A stretch of DNA of 64,000 bases from Adiantum capillus-veneris (GCA_014529385.2 CM043959.1:4457045-4521044), one strand, 5' to 3'. Positions 43,761 through 55,470 are shown, counted from the stretch's first letter. The notes: generated by a model not told the origin, from the sequence alone. A program made the numbers and translations.

Positions 43761-44243
43761 AAAAAAAAAGAAAAAACCTCCCTCAAAGGACCTTTGTCGG
43801 TGCATATCCTTTGAGGGTGGTTTTTTCCATTAAAAATACTCTCTCTCTAGGGTTCCTAGAGCTGCTCTGCTCATGGCTCTACTGCTTGCGAGTCCCTGCC
43901 AGTAAGGGTGCAAAAGAAGGGTTTTGCGACACGGCGAAACCTAGCTGGGGCTAGCCAGAGGTCAAAGGCACTAGATGCTTGGAGGGCAGTGGGCTCTGGG
44001 GTGAGACATCAAGCAGTTTTGGTCCCTGTTTCTTTGGCCTTCCTTTTTCAGACCCTTTTTTTTTTAAATGGTGAAGGTCACCCCTCCAACCTCTACAAAG
44101 GGTGCAAATAGCGCCTCACCCTATTTGCTGCACAACAACGAAAATCTCACCTTGCCTCTCTGTTATGACCATGCACCGTTAAGAATTGGATGCAAACACT
44201 TACCACCACCTGCTCATCACCAATTTTCCAAAAGCAAGATTAG

Positions 44244-44309
<66 letters not shown>

Positions 44310-44586
44310 AGAGAGAGAGAGAGAGGTTTTTCAAATGCAAAGAGAGGGTCTAGAGTCTTTGTTTATTGCATGCATGATGAGAGAGAGAGAGGGGGGGGGT
44401 TAGAAAAAGTGGGGAACGAGGTCTCTTTTACTTGCTAGAAAAAAACACAAGAAAGAACAAGCTCAAGAGTGATCCAATGTCAAGCTTGCTAGCATGTACC
44501 TCTTGCTTAGCATAGCCATTCTTAAATTTAACCTCCATCTTTAGAAGGTCTAGGGCCAATTTATTTAATCTCTAGTGAAGAAATGA
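43506..44586. other. Microsatellite-rich spacer
   Basis: No supported gene. (GA)n at 43685-43757, then (TA)n about 44246-44270 leading into interrupted (GA)n up to about 44325 and again near 44380. The ORF 43541-43954 is a translation of the GA run. Confidence 0.85.
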
Positions 44587-44890
44587 GTGACTTACAAGAA
44601 GGCTTGGCTATGTCAAGCTCCTCTCATTAACTGGCTCAATTTTATCATTGCTCAAAAAAATTCACTCGGAGTTTGGGATTCCTCCTCCAAACCGGCAACA
44701 AATAGAATAAAAAACAAACTGAGCCATCGTGTGAGCATTTACCTCTTTTATTGCTTTGGCTTCAACCCACCTGGTAAGATAATCAATGGCCATTACTATG
44801 TCCTTCTTACCATTGCCAATTTGGGTAGTGGGCCAATAGCATCCAAACCCGACTTCTCATATGTATTTTGAGCTAAGATAGCCCCTTGTG
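44587..44890 (-). pseudogene. E: integrase core, truncated
   Basis: The core start S-G-L-D-A-I-G-P-L-P-K holds the first catalytic Asp (about 44835-44805), then in another frame Y-L-T-R-W-V-E-A-K-A and F-V-F-Y-S-I-C-C-R-F-G. The sequence is lost before the second Asp. F has the same wording at 61905-62075. Confidence 0.75.
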
Positions 44891-45398
44891 GCTTGGCTAC
44901 CAGTCATCTTTCACCCATAGTTTGAAACTCATGGCACATCTTGCATCAATAGTGCACATCTCGTACAATAGAAGACCACCAAAAACTAGCTCTAAGCATC
45001 CAAAAATTACATGATCTTTGCCTTGATGTTTTCTCTCCTCATGACACTGCTCCAAAACCATGCCAATTTCCTCTTTATAGAGATCCCTCCGCAGCACTCC
45101 ATCCCAACCATAAGTCATCAAGTCCTCACCCACCAAAGTAAACTTGCGAGCCTTTTGAACAATTCTCCTCTTTTTCAACTTGGACAAGCCTTCCAAACAT
45201 TGACTTGTATTGAAAAATTCGTCAATATCTCTAAGGGTTTCTCTACTTGCATACATGGTGGGTGCCACATATAAACCTGCTACTCTAGTCCGCACACGAC
45301 TGCTAGCCAACCAATTCGCTTCTTGATTCTTCTCCCTTCTAATATGTTTAAACTATACGGCTTCAAAAGAATTCAATAGCTTATTCTTATGAAAGAAA
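44891..45398 (-). pseudogene. E: integrase zinc-binding domain
   Basis: A 137-codon stretch (45310-44897). Upstream of the finger it has Y-V-A-P-T-M-Y-A-S-R-E-T-L and R-R-I-V-Q-K-A-R-K-F-T-L-V. The finger itself is damaged: the first His survives in C-H-E-E-R-K-H-Q-G, and the later C-x2-C region reads C-T-I-D-A-R-C. Confidence 0.7.
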
Positions 45399-45680
45399 CT
45401 AGTTTTTGAGAGAATCTCGTCTTACTTGCCAATTAGCCAAAATATTCTTAACGACTAAGAGTGCATCACCCTTAACCACTAGCGTGAAGATTCCAAACTC
45501 CACACATTGCTTTAGCCCCAAGTGGAGCATCAAATACTTTGTCTTGTTGTTTGTGTGAACACCCTCCAATTTATAAGCTTTAGAAAAAATCACCTTACCT
45601 TGTGGGTCTGTTATTATCACACCTCTTCTTGCCTTCTACACTACCCTTCTCTAAGCTCTATCAAACCACATAGTGAAAGC
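45399..45680 (-). pseudogene. E: archaeal-type RNase H (second RNase H)
   Basis: D-P-Q-G-K-V-I-F-S-K-A, then H-T-N-N-K-T-K-Y-L-M-L (catalytic Glu replaced by Lys; the F copy has N-N-E-A-E-Y) and V-V-K-G-D-A-L-L-V-V-K. The leading W-F-D-R-A lies in the next stretch near 45660. A second RNase H of this kind after the gypsy RNase H is the hallmark of the plant Tat lineage, so E is assigned there. Confidence 0.75.
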
Positions 45681-46345
45681 TTCTTCTAAATCGGGCTCCT
45701 CTCTGATATCTTCTTTCACCACCCTTGGATACACTGGCAAATCAGCCTCCTTATTAATAACCAGAATGTCTACCAAATGTGACCTACTAATGTGGTCAAT
45801 CTTGAATTTGAACTCCAACTCCTGCAACTCAAGCACCCACTTTCTGATACGCCTCCCTCTCTTTAGATGAAGCACCACCTCAAGTAACAAATTGTCAGAT
45901 GTGAGCACATGAAAATTTCAAATGATCAAATGCACTCTCAACTTGCGATAGGAAAAAACCAAAGTCATCACCCACTGCTCAGCCTCCATGTATGACCTCT
46001 CCCAAGGACTAATAACATGACTATCAAGATAGATTGGCTTATAGCATCTGCCCACCTTCTGCATTAACACAAAACCAATAGCCATGATACCTACCATCAT
46101 GGAAACATTAGTCATCCTCATTTTTAGGAGGGCACACCATTGGCAACTGGCATAAAATCTCATTCACCCTATCAAAGGCTATCTAGGCATCCTCAATCCA
46201 CTACTAGTATTCATGAACCTACTAACTCTATTTTTGGAGAGGGTACACATACTATGAAAACATCCAAAGGAACCTAGATAAATACTTAAGCTTGTGCACA
46301 AATGAAGTCAAAAATGTCGCATTAGTGGGGACTCCATCAAAACCA
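45681..46345 (-). pseudogene. E: gypsy-type RNase H and linker
   Basis: The 81-codon stretch 46163-45918 has A-I-G-F-V-L-M-Q-K-V-G-R-C-Y-K-P-I-Y and E-R-S-Y-M-E-A-E-Q-W-V-M-T-L, the ordinary gypsy RNase H. The 85-codon stretch 45908-45651 is its end (W-V-L-E-L-Q-E-L-E-F-K-F-K-I-D-H) and the linker into the archaeal-type domain. Confidence 0.75.
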
Positions 46346-47042
46346 AAGCTTTTTTTCATATTTGCTTCTATCCCATTTTGTGAGACGAAATGACCCAACA
46401 AGTGAGCTTGCAATTGAGCGAACTTGTACTTCTTGGGATTTATTTTTCCACCTTCTTCATCCAGCCTTTGAAAACATAGACTTAACTGTGACCGGTGTTT
46501 GTCCTTGGCATTGTAACAACAAATACCATCGACAAGAACCCCGATGAACTAACCCAGGTATGGTGAGAACACCTTATTTATCCAATCTTGAAATGTATCA
46601 TAAGCATTCACCAAACCAAAAGGCATCCTAAGGAAAACAAATCACTCCCATGGTGAATGGAAGTGGTCCTCATCTGATCCTCCAAAGCAATACCAATCTA
46701 GAAATACCCTAAAAAGCCATCCATAATAGAATATTTCTCATGCCTTGCAACCTGCAATGGCTTATAATTTATGTATACTCTCCATTTTCCATTGTTCTTG
46801 GGTGTAATAACAATAGGAGAAACTCACTTAGACTCATTTACCGGATAGATAATACCTACCTCTAGTAGCTTGTCAGCTCGTTCCACAAAGCGTCCTTTCA
46901 AATCTCTCCCAACCTTTGCAACTTTTGTGCTCTTGGATTGTATCCGTCTTTGAGTAGAATCGATGCTCCATCCATTTAGCTCCTCAAAAATCTTTATACT
47001 CCATGACAAACAAATTGGCGTATGATGCACACATCTCCACAT
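46346..47042 (-). pseudogene. E: reverse transcriptase
   Basis: The stretch 47042-46824 holds the RT lead-in (E-V-G-I-I-Y-P-V-N-E-S-K) and the following frame reads W-V-S and P-K-N-N-G. Near 46545-46515 the catalytic loop reads F-I-G-V-L-V-D-G-I-C-C-Y, with Gly in place of the second Asp (F has F-M-D-D-I-G). Frames are broken throughout. Confidence 0.7.
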
Positions 47043-47300
47043 ATCCCTCCTCTTCTTGCCTTGTTAGATCCTCGCCCAACATGTCTTCCATTTCCGCCAC
47101 ATCCAAACCACAAACCGGAGCATGCATACATTTACTAGAGATGGGGGAGTCCACCATAACTCCAAATAGGTCTATGTCTAGCTTCAATAGGTCTTCATCT
47201 CTCCTCCTCCTCTTTAATACTGGTAGAGCCCTCATCAATTCTATCTCGTACAAATAAATTGGTTCTTGAATCCCCTCCTTCACCTTTTGCCATAGGATGA
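47043..47300 (-). pseudogene. E: protease-RT linker
   Basis: A 99-codon stretch (47283-46984), Glu/Asp/Arg-rich, ending C-A-S-Y-A-N-L-F-V-M-E-Y. No enzymatic motif. Confidence 0.5.
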
Positions 47301-47700
47301 AAGTGGTTCTCCATAGTCTTCAAATCAAGAACCACCTGCGCACCATTCTCTCGATCGAGCAATGTGGAAACCCCCTTCTGCCAATCCGGGATCCTGCTTA
47401 GCTCCAATTGCCAGCAACCATGGCCTCCTTAAGATGAATGGGGAAGAATTCTCATCTGCTTTCATAAAGAAGAAATCAATTTGGGATTCAATTCCCATAA
47501 GTTTTACCTTCACATCCTGGGCCACTCCCAAATATCTAGCTTGGCATGGTTAGCCATCCTCATTTGCATATAACTATGTCCTTCATAGTAGCCTCTGTTA
47601 GTACACAAACTTGTGTACCACCATCAACATATGCATGCACATGTTTCTTCCTTTCAATCAAAACATCCATCAGTGAAAGCACATAAATTGGGCTCCCTAC
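47301..47700 (-). pseudogene. E: retropepsin with D-G-G active site
   Basis: Near 47650-47600 the active site reads H-A-Y-V-D-G-G-T-Q-V-C-V. The second hallmark I-L-R-R-P-W-L (for I-L-G-R-P) follows in the stretch 47531-47325. A2 has A-Y-I-D-G-G-A-Q-V-C-V. Both families thus carry D-G-G where D-T-G or D-S-G is usual. Confidence 0.7.
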
Positions 47701-48560
47701 CCTTAGAGCGAGATTCGCCACTGCATGCACATCACCCGTGGCTCATGGAAGCCTTGTGTGAACATTGGTAGACCATTGCTTCCTCAAATTGATGCAAGCA
47801 ACTGACCAAAGGGAATGTTAGCTTTTTTATTTTCAACCTCACTCACCAGATCATACTCTGGATGACCCCATTCTAGTTGGAAATTCATTTGTTTGATCTT
47901 TCAATGATGCCTTCTCCTGCTTGACTCCAACTAATATCTACATTCGTTCACTTTCTCTTTACCCTTCGGAGCTCGGTTTTAGCATTTAGTTTTAGTATCC
48001 CTTTCACCTCGTGCCCTCTTGCTCATCAAAACATCCACCTAGTACTTATCCACACCAATGATATTAACTCTAGGCACTTCATCATTTACCTAGCAGAGTT
48101 GGGGGTGTCGGGCCCTTGGCCGCCTACTACTCTCTTTGACCATTAAATTGTGCTTGCCCTCTACCTCAACCAAACAAAGGGTACATGCCACCATTTTCCT
48201 TTGGCGGATATAGTCATTATGGAGCATAGTGGCCTTTTTCCCCATAGTTGTAGCACGTGCCAGACAACGACCTAACCTTGCCTCTTCTAGCCCTTGGATG
48301 CCCTATGTCCATAACATTTAAGCAAAGCTCTTGCATCTTCTCAGTTAAATCTTAAACAATACGCACCCATTGTTGAGGAATAGTTGTGATGCCTCAATTT
48401 ACTTGATTCTCCGCTTGGAATTCTTGCTTTGCGCTTTGGAGTGGGTTGGGAGCCATAGCTTCGTACCCCAATGCACCTTACTTGATCTTCTTCTTGATTT
48501 TCTTGCTCTTCACTCGTGCAATCGAAACCGTTCCATTATAATTCTTTGGACTTTTCGAAT
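47701..48560 (-). pseudogene. E: gag C-terminal region
   Basis: Decayed Gag tail with many stops. I see no intact zinc knuckle; tgttgcaactatgg-type text near 48250 may be its relic. Low confidence in detail, placed by order between gag core and protease. Confidence 0.4.
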
Positions 48561-49045
48561 TCACCTTCTCTCAAACTTTGGGATGCAAACATGCCATAAA
48601 CTTTTCCATTTTGAAGTACTCACCATTGGCTAATTGCATGGCGGCCGCAAAAAATTTCCAACACTCTTCAAAATGGTTAGGAAAAACACTTAATTCTTCA
48701 TTTACATGTTGTCTTAAAGTCTCCAACTTTGTATCCAAATCAACTGGAGATACCTCTTTATGAAAGGCTTGCAGGAAGGGAGCCCGTAGGGCCGGCCATA
48801 TCAACCTTGGTTCTTATTTCAAAGCATAAAACCATACCTTCACTTTTCCTCACATCACTAGAGGCACACTTTTTTGCATCTTTCTATCTTTGTTTGCATA
48901 TGAAATGACAACATGTATAGCTCAAAATCGTCCATCCACTCCTCGGCATCCTCATCGCCATTGAAATTGGCCCGTAGCTTTGTACTGACATCGTTTCTTT
49001 GTGGAAAAATTGCCTTCTTGATCGAAGTGATGAGCAATCAAATGT
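48561..49045 (-). pseudogene. E: gag core
   Basis: Near 48975-48900 K-L-R-A-N-F-N-G-D-E-D-A-E-E-W-M-D-D-F-E marks the Gag start region. The stretch 48804-48571 continues it with L-R-A-P-F-L-Q-A-F and L-E-T-L-R-Q-H-V-N-E. A stop and frameshift lie between. On the right, 49050-49064 read in reverse gives TCTGGTGCCCCCATT, the probable primer site. Confidence 0.65.
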
Positions 49046-49285
49046 TTTTCAATGGGGGCACCAGAAGATGGAAATGTCAAACACACCCAAAAACACTCAC
49101 AAGTTGCCTCTCTATAGCCCACAATGATCACAAAACCCCAATCCCCTCAACAATCACTTTGAAACGACACTATTTTCACAACACAACCCTTGCACCACTT
49201 CAAATAAGCATACACACATTTCAAAGAATCCAAAACCTGCACAACACCCACAGTGCTTCAATTGCACACACCTTCACCACACAAG

Positions 49286-49483
<198 letters not shown>

Positions 49484-49604
49484 GTGATGCCTCTCACTAT
49501 GCCACCCATCTCAATAGAGACCCCCAGGAGAACTCCTTGTTTGTGATGCAACAGCTATCTCAGTACAACACATTTGGTAGTTCAAGTTTGTGTTCACAAG
49601 TCAT

Positions 49605-49772
49605 GGGGGATTCACTAGTATTAATAGGGGGACACCACCTGCGTGCAACAAAATTGCCTTTTTAACCCCTATATATGGGACCCTCTTATGTAAAATCTAT
49701 TCATTTGGCCTTAGAAAACCCCCCTATTGTATACTCATGTGATACCATACAGTAACCCTTAGTGAATCCCCC
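49605..49772. mobile_element. MITE-like repeat with 13-bp TIRs
   Basis: GGGGGATTCACTA at 49605-49617 has a perfect inverted copy, TAGTGAATCCCCC, at 49760-49772. The 168-bp interval has no coding capacity. No clear target duplication. Confidence 0.45.
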
Positions 49773-49888
49773 GTGTCACGTCAACTCAACACAGGATGAC
49801 TCGGTCCGTTAATCTTCATCAAAAACTCCTCGAAGAAGCACCGAAAGCTATAGGCTTTGACATATTAACGTTGGGTTCTCTCTGAGCC

Positions 49889-51217
49889 TTAGCACTAGGT
49901 TGGTAACCTAACAGGACATAAAAGTGTCCTTTCAGGGTTTTGAAAAAAACCTCCAAAACCATAGTAGATCCACTCATTTTGTAAAATCCTTTCATGAGGT
50001 TATAGTTCAAGGCCTACTAAACATGGAAAAAATAAGAAACTTGTAAAATTTCTCATCTTTTGGTCACACCAAGACTCTAAAGTTGATGGACCAGTGAATT
50101 TTCATCAAAACAGTCATTTCTTACGTTTTGTTGCATAAAAATAAGATTAGGGATTTTTATAGGACTTGAGATAAATTCCCTAGTTAACTTCAATGGGTTG
50201 GTGATCAGAAAATATGATTGCTTCTCACTCATTATTTTTTGTTTTTCCAAAATAAATAGGTACAAAAAAGTTGAATTTTTACCATTCTGCAAACCTATCA
50301 TCAAAGTTTCTATAGCCACGCTCAATACAAATAATATGTGCATGTTTTCTTAGTTCCCTATTGTCCTTTATGTTCATAAGGAGCCATGGAGCATGTCAAA
50401 AGAATAATACATCTCTTACCAAGGGGAATCTTGGGGACAAAGATGAAGTGTTAAATACAGCAAACATGAAAAAACTGGGTTGAACATTATGAGTTGTAGA
50501 ATCCCATAGAAATTATTCAATATCTAGCCAAATTTGATCCTTATGACTAGATATGGTTACTACCTACAAAATGCATGTAGTTGTCACAAGAAACTAACAA
50601 TATTGAAAAAGCTATACTTGATATACTAGAATGTTTCGTTTTCTTCCATAATTGAAAAAATCAACCATCGTTGTGTACTATGCAAAATAGGGTATTAGGT
50701 GCCCTAAAACTCAAGGAATGTTAGCTTTATGTTACAATATGCGACATAGAAAATCAAAAATGAATTTGGATATCATGAAATCCACCAAAAAAATCATAGA
50801 AGAGCTAAAATTGGCTAAAAAACAGGATTTAACAATTTTTGTAATTTGGTCATAACTTACAACTTTAATATTTATTTCTCCCTGGAAGCATCAAGACATG
50901 TTGAGGACTACTAAAGATAGTTCTCTAGCATTATAGACCTCACAAACATGAATTCTAAAGTGGTATAGTTGCAAAAAGTTGAAAAAAGCCAAAAACAGGA
51001 CCCGTTTTTTCACACAATTTAGGTTGTGAAATGTTGTGCAAGGATAATGTTAAAGATGGAATTGATATTCCAAAAAAATGTCGAGTTTTTTTCAGCTCAT
51101 GAGACAACTTTCTAGATAGATAGCACCTCAAAATACATTTTGAAACTCTTGACATAATTCAAGGAAAATGGTCACTTCACAGGACATAAAAGTGTCCCAT
51201 TACCAACCTAGTGCTAA
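49889..51217. mobile_element. Non-autonomous TIR element with CACTA-like ends
   Basis: The left end TTAGCACTAGGTTGGTAA (49889-49906) and the right end TTACCAACCTAGTGCTAA (51200-51217) are perfect 18-bp inverted repeats. Inside each, GGACATAAAAGTGTCC (an imperfect hairpin) occurs in the same orientation at about 49913 and 51181. The termini contain CACTA...TAGTG, but 3-bp target duplications are not seen (tag and cta). The 1.3-kb interior has no supported ORF. A Helitron-like reading (CTAA followed by T on the right, hairpin upstream) is a weaker alternative. An imperfect ~25-bp direct repeat (acatattaa(c/a)gttgggttctc) lies on both flanks. Confidence 0.6.
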
Positions 51218-51425
51218 TTAGGTCACATAGTAAGGCTTGTAGCCAAACACGAAGGCTACATATTAAAGTTGGGTTCTCCTCAAAGAAGCACCAGTTCACA
51301 CAAAAAGGCCATCGCATCCAAACATGTATTTTGGTACCGCAAGCTCCCACACAAGCAAGAGATTTCTAGCAGTGGTATCTACACCAAAGAAGGATTCCAC
51401 CACTTGACAAGAAGAAATCACTACA

Positions 51426-51644
51426 GATCTAGAGGCTAAGGTTCAAGAACACATCAAGGAGAATTGAAAATTGAAGGAACGCTTGCATGAACTTGAGGAA
51501 GGGAAAAAAGTAGAGAGCCAAGCTCTACTTGCAAAAGCACAAGAAGTTAAATCCTCCCTCGTTGAGGGTGTCATAGAAGTCCAAAAGAAAGCTCAAAAGG
51601 CAGCCCATGAAGAGATTGACACCAAGATACAAGTGGCCCTATGA
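51426..51644 (+). pseudogene. Coiled-coil ORF fragment
   Basis: A 73-codon frame with one internal TGA: D-L-E-A-K-V-Q-E-H-I, stop-separated from L-K-E-R-L-H-E-L-E-E-G-K-K-V and A-Q-K-A-A-H-E-E-I. Heptad-like hydrophobic spacing suggests a coiled coil. It has no neighbours of its own; it may be a scrap of an N-like ORF or of a captured host gene. The rest of 51218-51753 shows nothing. Confidence 0.35.
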
Positions 51645-51753
51645 GGGTGCGGACTAAAAGAATTTCTTTGCCTCAAGGTACAGATTGGGAGGCTCCACCA
51701 GCCATGGTGCATTGACGAACACCCTCAAAGAAGCCATCACTAAACTTAATGAC

Positions 51754-53635
51754 TGTAACGTCCCTAACCATCTAAGATCGATGACTGGGAGGGCTCAACG
51801 CATCTATTCCAACTCTGCAATGCAAAGAGGAGGAACGATCAAGTGACTCGCTACCCTAACTCTTTGTATCTTTTAGCGTGGTCACCCTAAGAGGGGTTGC
51901 TTATCCATTTCGACATCACAATGGCTAGAACCCTTGGTTCATAGACTAACACTTTTTTACTCATCGAGTGTGAGGCACAACCGTTAGAGGTTGGGACTTA
52001 ATTCTACATTAGCTAATGTCATCTAATAAATCCACACTTATGAAAAGCACCCAACTTATCGGGTCCACCCGTCCGATGATTGGTTTTAGACCAACCCTCA
52101 CTTTCCATCCCACACGCACCCGCACCAGCATCTATGTTTCCTAACTACTATCACACTGTTATTTACAAGCAATTTCTTAATGAATTTTTGACACAATTTT
52201 CGTTCTAGCAACCATATTTCAAACATCACCAAGAGAGTCTTTTGTCAGATAGATCTACTGAAAACAGCCTACTTATTTAACTTGATGATTGATCATGGCC
52301 GACCTGCAACAATAAGATTTTCTCCGCACCAACGGAGCCTTTGTAGAAAGGTTTCTTATCCATATTATTCAATTCAGGGCAACAACCCCCTTGGGCACCA
52401 ACCCGACGTCGTGCACCAACATGACATCGCGCAACAACGCGATATTAAAAAATGCAATCCTTTTCTACTTCATCCCAAAATTGATGCAAACAGCATCTTT
52501 AACTATAGATAGTAATTCCTATTTATGTTTCTGTGAAAACATCATGTGTTTTGTTTATACAGTCAGTGTTCTTCTTATGGTTTCCTAGGCTCATCTATGT
52601 CATGCTTATCTACTATGCATAAATTTTAAAAGAATTGGTACCTGGTTTGGATTCACGACAATGTTTTGCTACAGCTCAAACATCGTACAGCTCAAAAATG
52701 GAATTAATAGAAAAGGAAAAATTTATCCTACTAAGTGCAAGTTTTATGGCTAAATTTAGTCAAAACATCCAAGTAATTCAATAGCCAATTTCTAAGGTCT
52801 AGTGAATTTACTTGACCCAGAAATCAAGTGAAAGTCGATTTTTATAGGTAATTTTGCATAAATTTATTTATAAGAAAATTGCATTCACATAAAAATCATA
52901 GTAAAATTTTGAAGATGCAAAGATTCTTAGAAAATTTTGTGAAAATATTTGAAAATTTTCTAGGATGTATCTACTAATTTTTCCTAATTTTATTAGGCTT
53001 AAATTATTTATTTCTAGTAAAAAACCATTTATTTTAGCCTAAAAGTATTTTCTAAAGCTAGAAAATATATTTTAAAAATAAGAAAAACTCACAATTAATT
53101 TTTCAAATGCAAGAAGTAATTTTCAAAATTATGATAGTAGAGATTAAAAATTCAATCGTATACGTACTTAACCTTTAATTAGCTATCGATTAATAGAATT
53201 TATGCTCTTAGCTAATTTTACAGTATCTTTATTTTAATTTATTGAATCTAATGACCCATGAATGATTATGCATAATTATCTTGATAATGTATGCACAGAT
53301 AGAGCGAGTACGAGTGCGTAATGAGCATGCAGACAAGATTTTTGTAATTTTCAGAGATCCCTATCATTCCTAGAGACTTCATGCATGCAAAAATCATACA
53401 TGCAAGAGTTGCATGTTACATAGGATGAAAGGTTACAAAAAAATTCTAGAGAGAGAAAATTATGAGAAAGAAAGAGTCTCTCTTAGAATATGTGGAAAAA
53501 TTTAACTTGAAATATACCTCTAATTAAATGAGTAGCTTTCCTTATTGCTTTGTTTGTCGGGTTATCTTTGCCTCTTTTGTCGCTCATATCACCTCGTTCA
53601 TCGTGAGTGCGTTCTCCATGCGAACTTCCTCTAGC

Positions 53636-53713
<78 letters not shown>

Positions 53714-54199
53714 TCTACGTGTGTGCGAACCGGTAGCGTTTCCTTCTTGAACCACCCGAGAATGTGCGGTAGCTTGTGAGGGGGAGGCTAGGTCTTCATA
53801 TAAGGGGGCAGGGCTAATGAGGACCTACCAAATGTCAGGTACAAGAGGGGGCTCTTTGAGTTAACTAAATTCAAATTTAGTTAACTGGGGTCTTTTATGC
53901 TTGTCCTGACACTTGTAAGGTGAGTGCATGGCCTTAAATTAACCCTTCAATTTTTCGATAATAAAAGAAAATTGCGAGCTTAAATGCTAGCTAAAGTGCA
54001 CATTATGGCCTTGTTTTGGATGCCATTAGGTGCGTTAGAAAGCTCTCTTTAGTGACTTCAAGATGCACACATTGATACACATTTTTTATTACCTTAGACT
54101 AGACTAAAAATTTTACAAAAATGGACACATAAAGCTGAGGGTACCGCTCCTTGGATTAATGAACAGGGGTACCAAACGTCATTGAGGTAGGACATTACA
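51754..54199 (-). repeat. B: complete 3' LTR, 2446 bp
   Basis: On the plus strand it runs from TGTAACGTCC to GGACATTACA, imperfect inverted ends. The first ~340 bp match the C1 LTR at 8122. It carries a (GA)n microsatellite at 53639-53711. No gene inside; ORFs at 52282-52588 and 53483-53779 are incidental. Confidence 0.85.
53639..53711. repeat. (GA)36 microsatellite in B LTR
   Basis: Uninterrupted GA run of about 73 bp. Confidence 0.95.
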
Positions 54200-54210
54200 T
54201 TCTCCTCAAC
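54200..54210 (-). promoter_or_regulatory. B: polypurine tract
   Basis: On the minus strand GTTGAGGAGAA lies directly before the LTR start TGTAATGTCC. Confidence 0.75.
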
Positions 54211-54223
54211 ATAAGAAATCAAA

Positions 54224-54915
54224 ATGTCCTCATTTTGGAAGAAAGTCAATAAAATCCTTCAAGAGATTTCTTTCATCTTCCCAAGTGGCATCTTCTTCAG
54301 GGTAATCTTACCATTAGACTAGGGGGGTTGACTATGTGTAAAACTACCATATCACGTGCGTTCAAGACATGTTTGTAAAACCCCTTATTATCTGTGAATT
54401 TTTCAAGAATATAATGTACCATTTTTTTTTAAAATCTATAAGTTTTTTCCAGATTTGAAAAAATAATGCCCTTCTGTATATAAATTTTTGTACGTTTCAA
54501 GAACTTTAAATACCCTTCTGTTGAACTCACATGATAGCTTACATTTTTTTAAGGTGACCTCCCCAGGGACTAGGTGCTCTCTTAGAGTTCTATTTCTAAG
54601 ATTTCTTTCTCTAGATTCTAATATTCTATCAGGTTGAAGCTCAAGAATTCCTTGGGTGGGCATTACAATTTGTTCATCATCAAGAACATGATATGTGCTG
54701 GAGATGTATTCCTTCAACTTACTAACATGGAATACATTATGAAGCTTGAGATGAGAGGGTAGCTTGAGTATGTAGACTTGACTCCCTATATACTTTTCTA
54801 TTTGATAGGGTCCACAATATCTGTATCTAAGCTTCTTATACTTGGCCAAAGATAGATTGCTCTTATTTGGTATTACTCTCAAGAAAACTTGATCTCCAGG
54901 ATTGAAGGTTCTTTT
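54224..54915 (-). pseudogene. B: integrase C-terminus and split chromodomain
   Basis: The stretch 54882-54436 holds the GPY/F-type integrase end (R-Y-C-G-P-Y-Q-I-E-K-Y-I-G, then L-H-N-V-F-H-V-S-K-L) and the chromodomain start (P-D-R-I-L-E-S-R-E-R-N-L-R-N-R-T). The end of the chromodomain, D-Y-P-E-E-D-A-T-W-E-D-E, is at about 54322-54280, displaced by some 230 bp. Text around 54540 (aggtcaccttaaaaaaatg) partly echoes the resumption point, so the gap is probably an insertion or duplication. A chromodomain places B among chromoviruses, whose integrases are thought to be guided to marked chromatin. Confidence 0.8.
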
Positions 54916-55470
54916 TTATCTGCTTTGATTTGCATACTTCTTTTGTTGATCTTTAGCAGATTGAATTTCTTTACGTATTGCCTTAGTCTGAGCCTCCATG
55001 TCTTCTAGCATTTTCTTAAAAGCTTCGACTCTTATGGTTGGATCTAAGAAGTTTAAAGGTGATAAACAATCCTGACCATAAAGTGTGCAGAAGGGCGTCA
55101 TTCCAATGCTTTGATGGTGGGATGCGTTATATGAAAACTCCACTAGAGGTAAATATTGGATCCACTCCCACAATATGCTCTTAGGATGTCTTCAATAACT
55201 TGATTCACACGTTTGGTTTGACCTTGGGTCTGAGGGTGATAGACTGTACTAAAATCTAACTGGGTATCAACGGTTGTAAACAGTGAAGTCCAAAAGTTGG
55301 AAGTGAACTTAGTATCTTGGTCACTCACTATCCGCTTTGGAAGTCCATGAAGTCGAATAATCTCCTTAACAAAGAGTCAGGCGTACATCTGAAGTAGTAT
55401 AGGTAGTCTTTAACGGAATGATGTGGGCAATTTTAGTGAGCATATCCACGACTACGATTACAAAATCATA
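54916..55470 (-). pseudogene. B: integrase core
   Basis: Two open stretches (55328-55143 and 55173-54916). The second catalytic Asp is in M-S-D-Q-D-T-K-F, but the Glu position reads Lys (G-Q-T-K-R-V-N-Q for G-Q-T-E-R-V-N-Q), so the copy could not be active. F-S-Y-N-A-S-H-H-Q-S-I-G-M and Y-G-Q-D-C-L-S-P-L are typical of the core end. The first Asp region near 55440-55480 is in broken frames. Confidence 0.85.

Noticed and set aside
43541-43954. ORFs with long R-E or E-R repeats
   Set aside because: Translation of a (GA)n run; same applies to 53483-53779.
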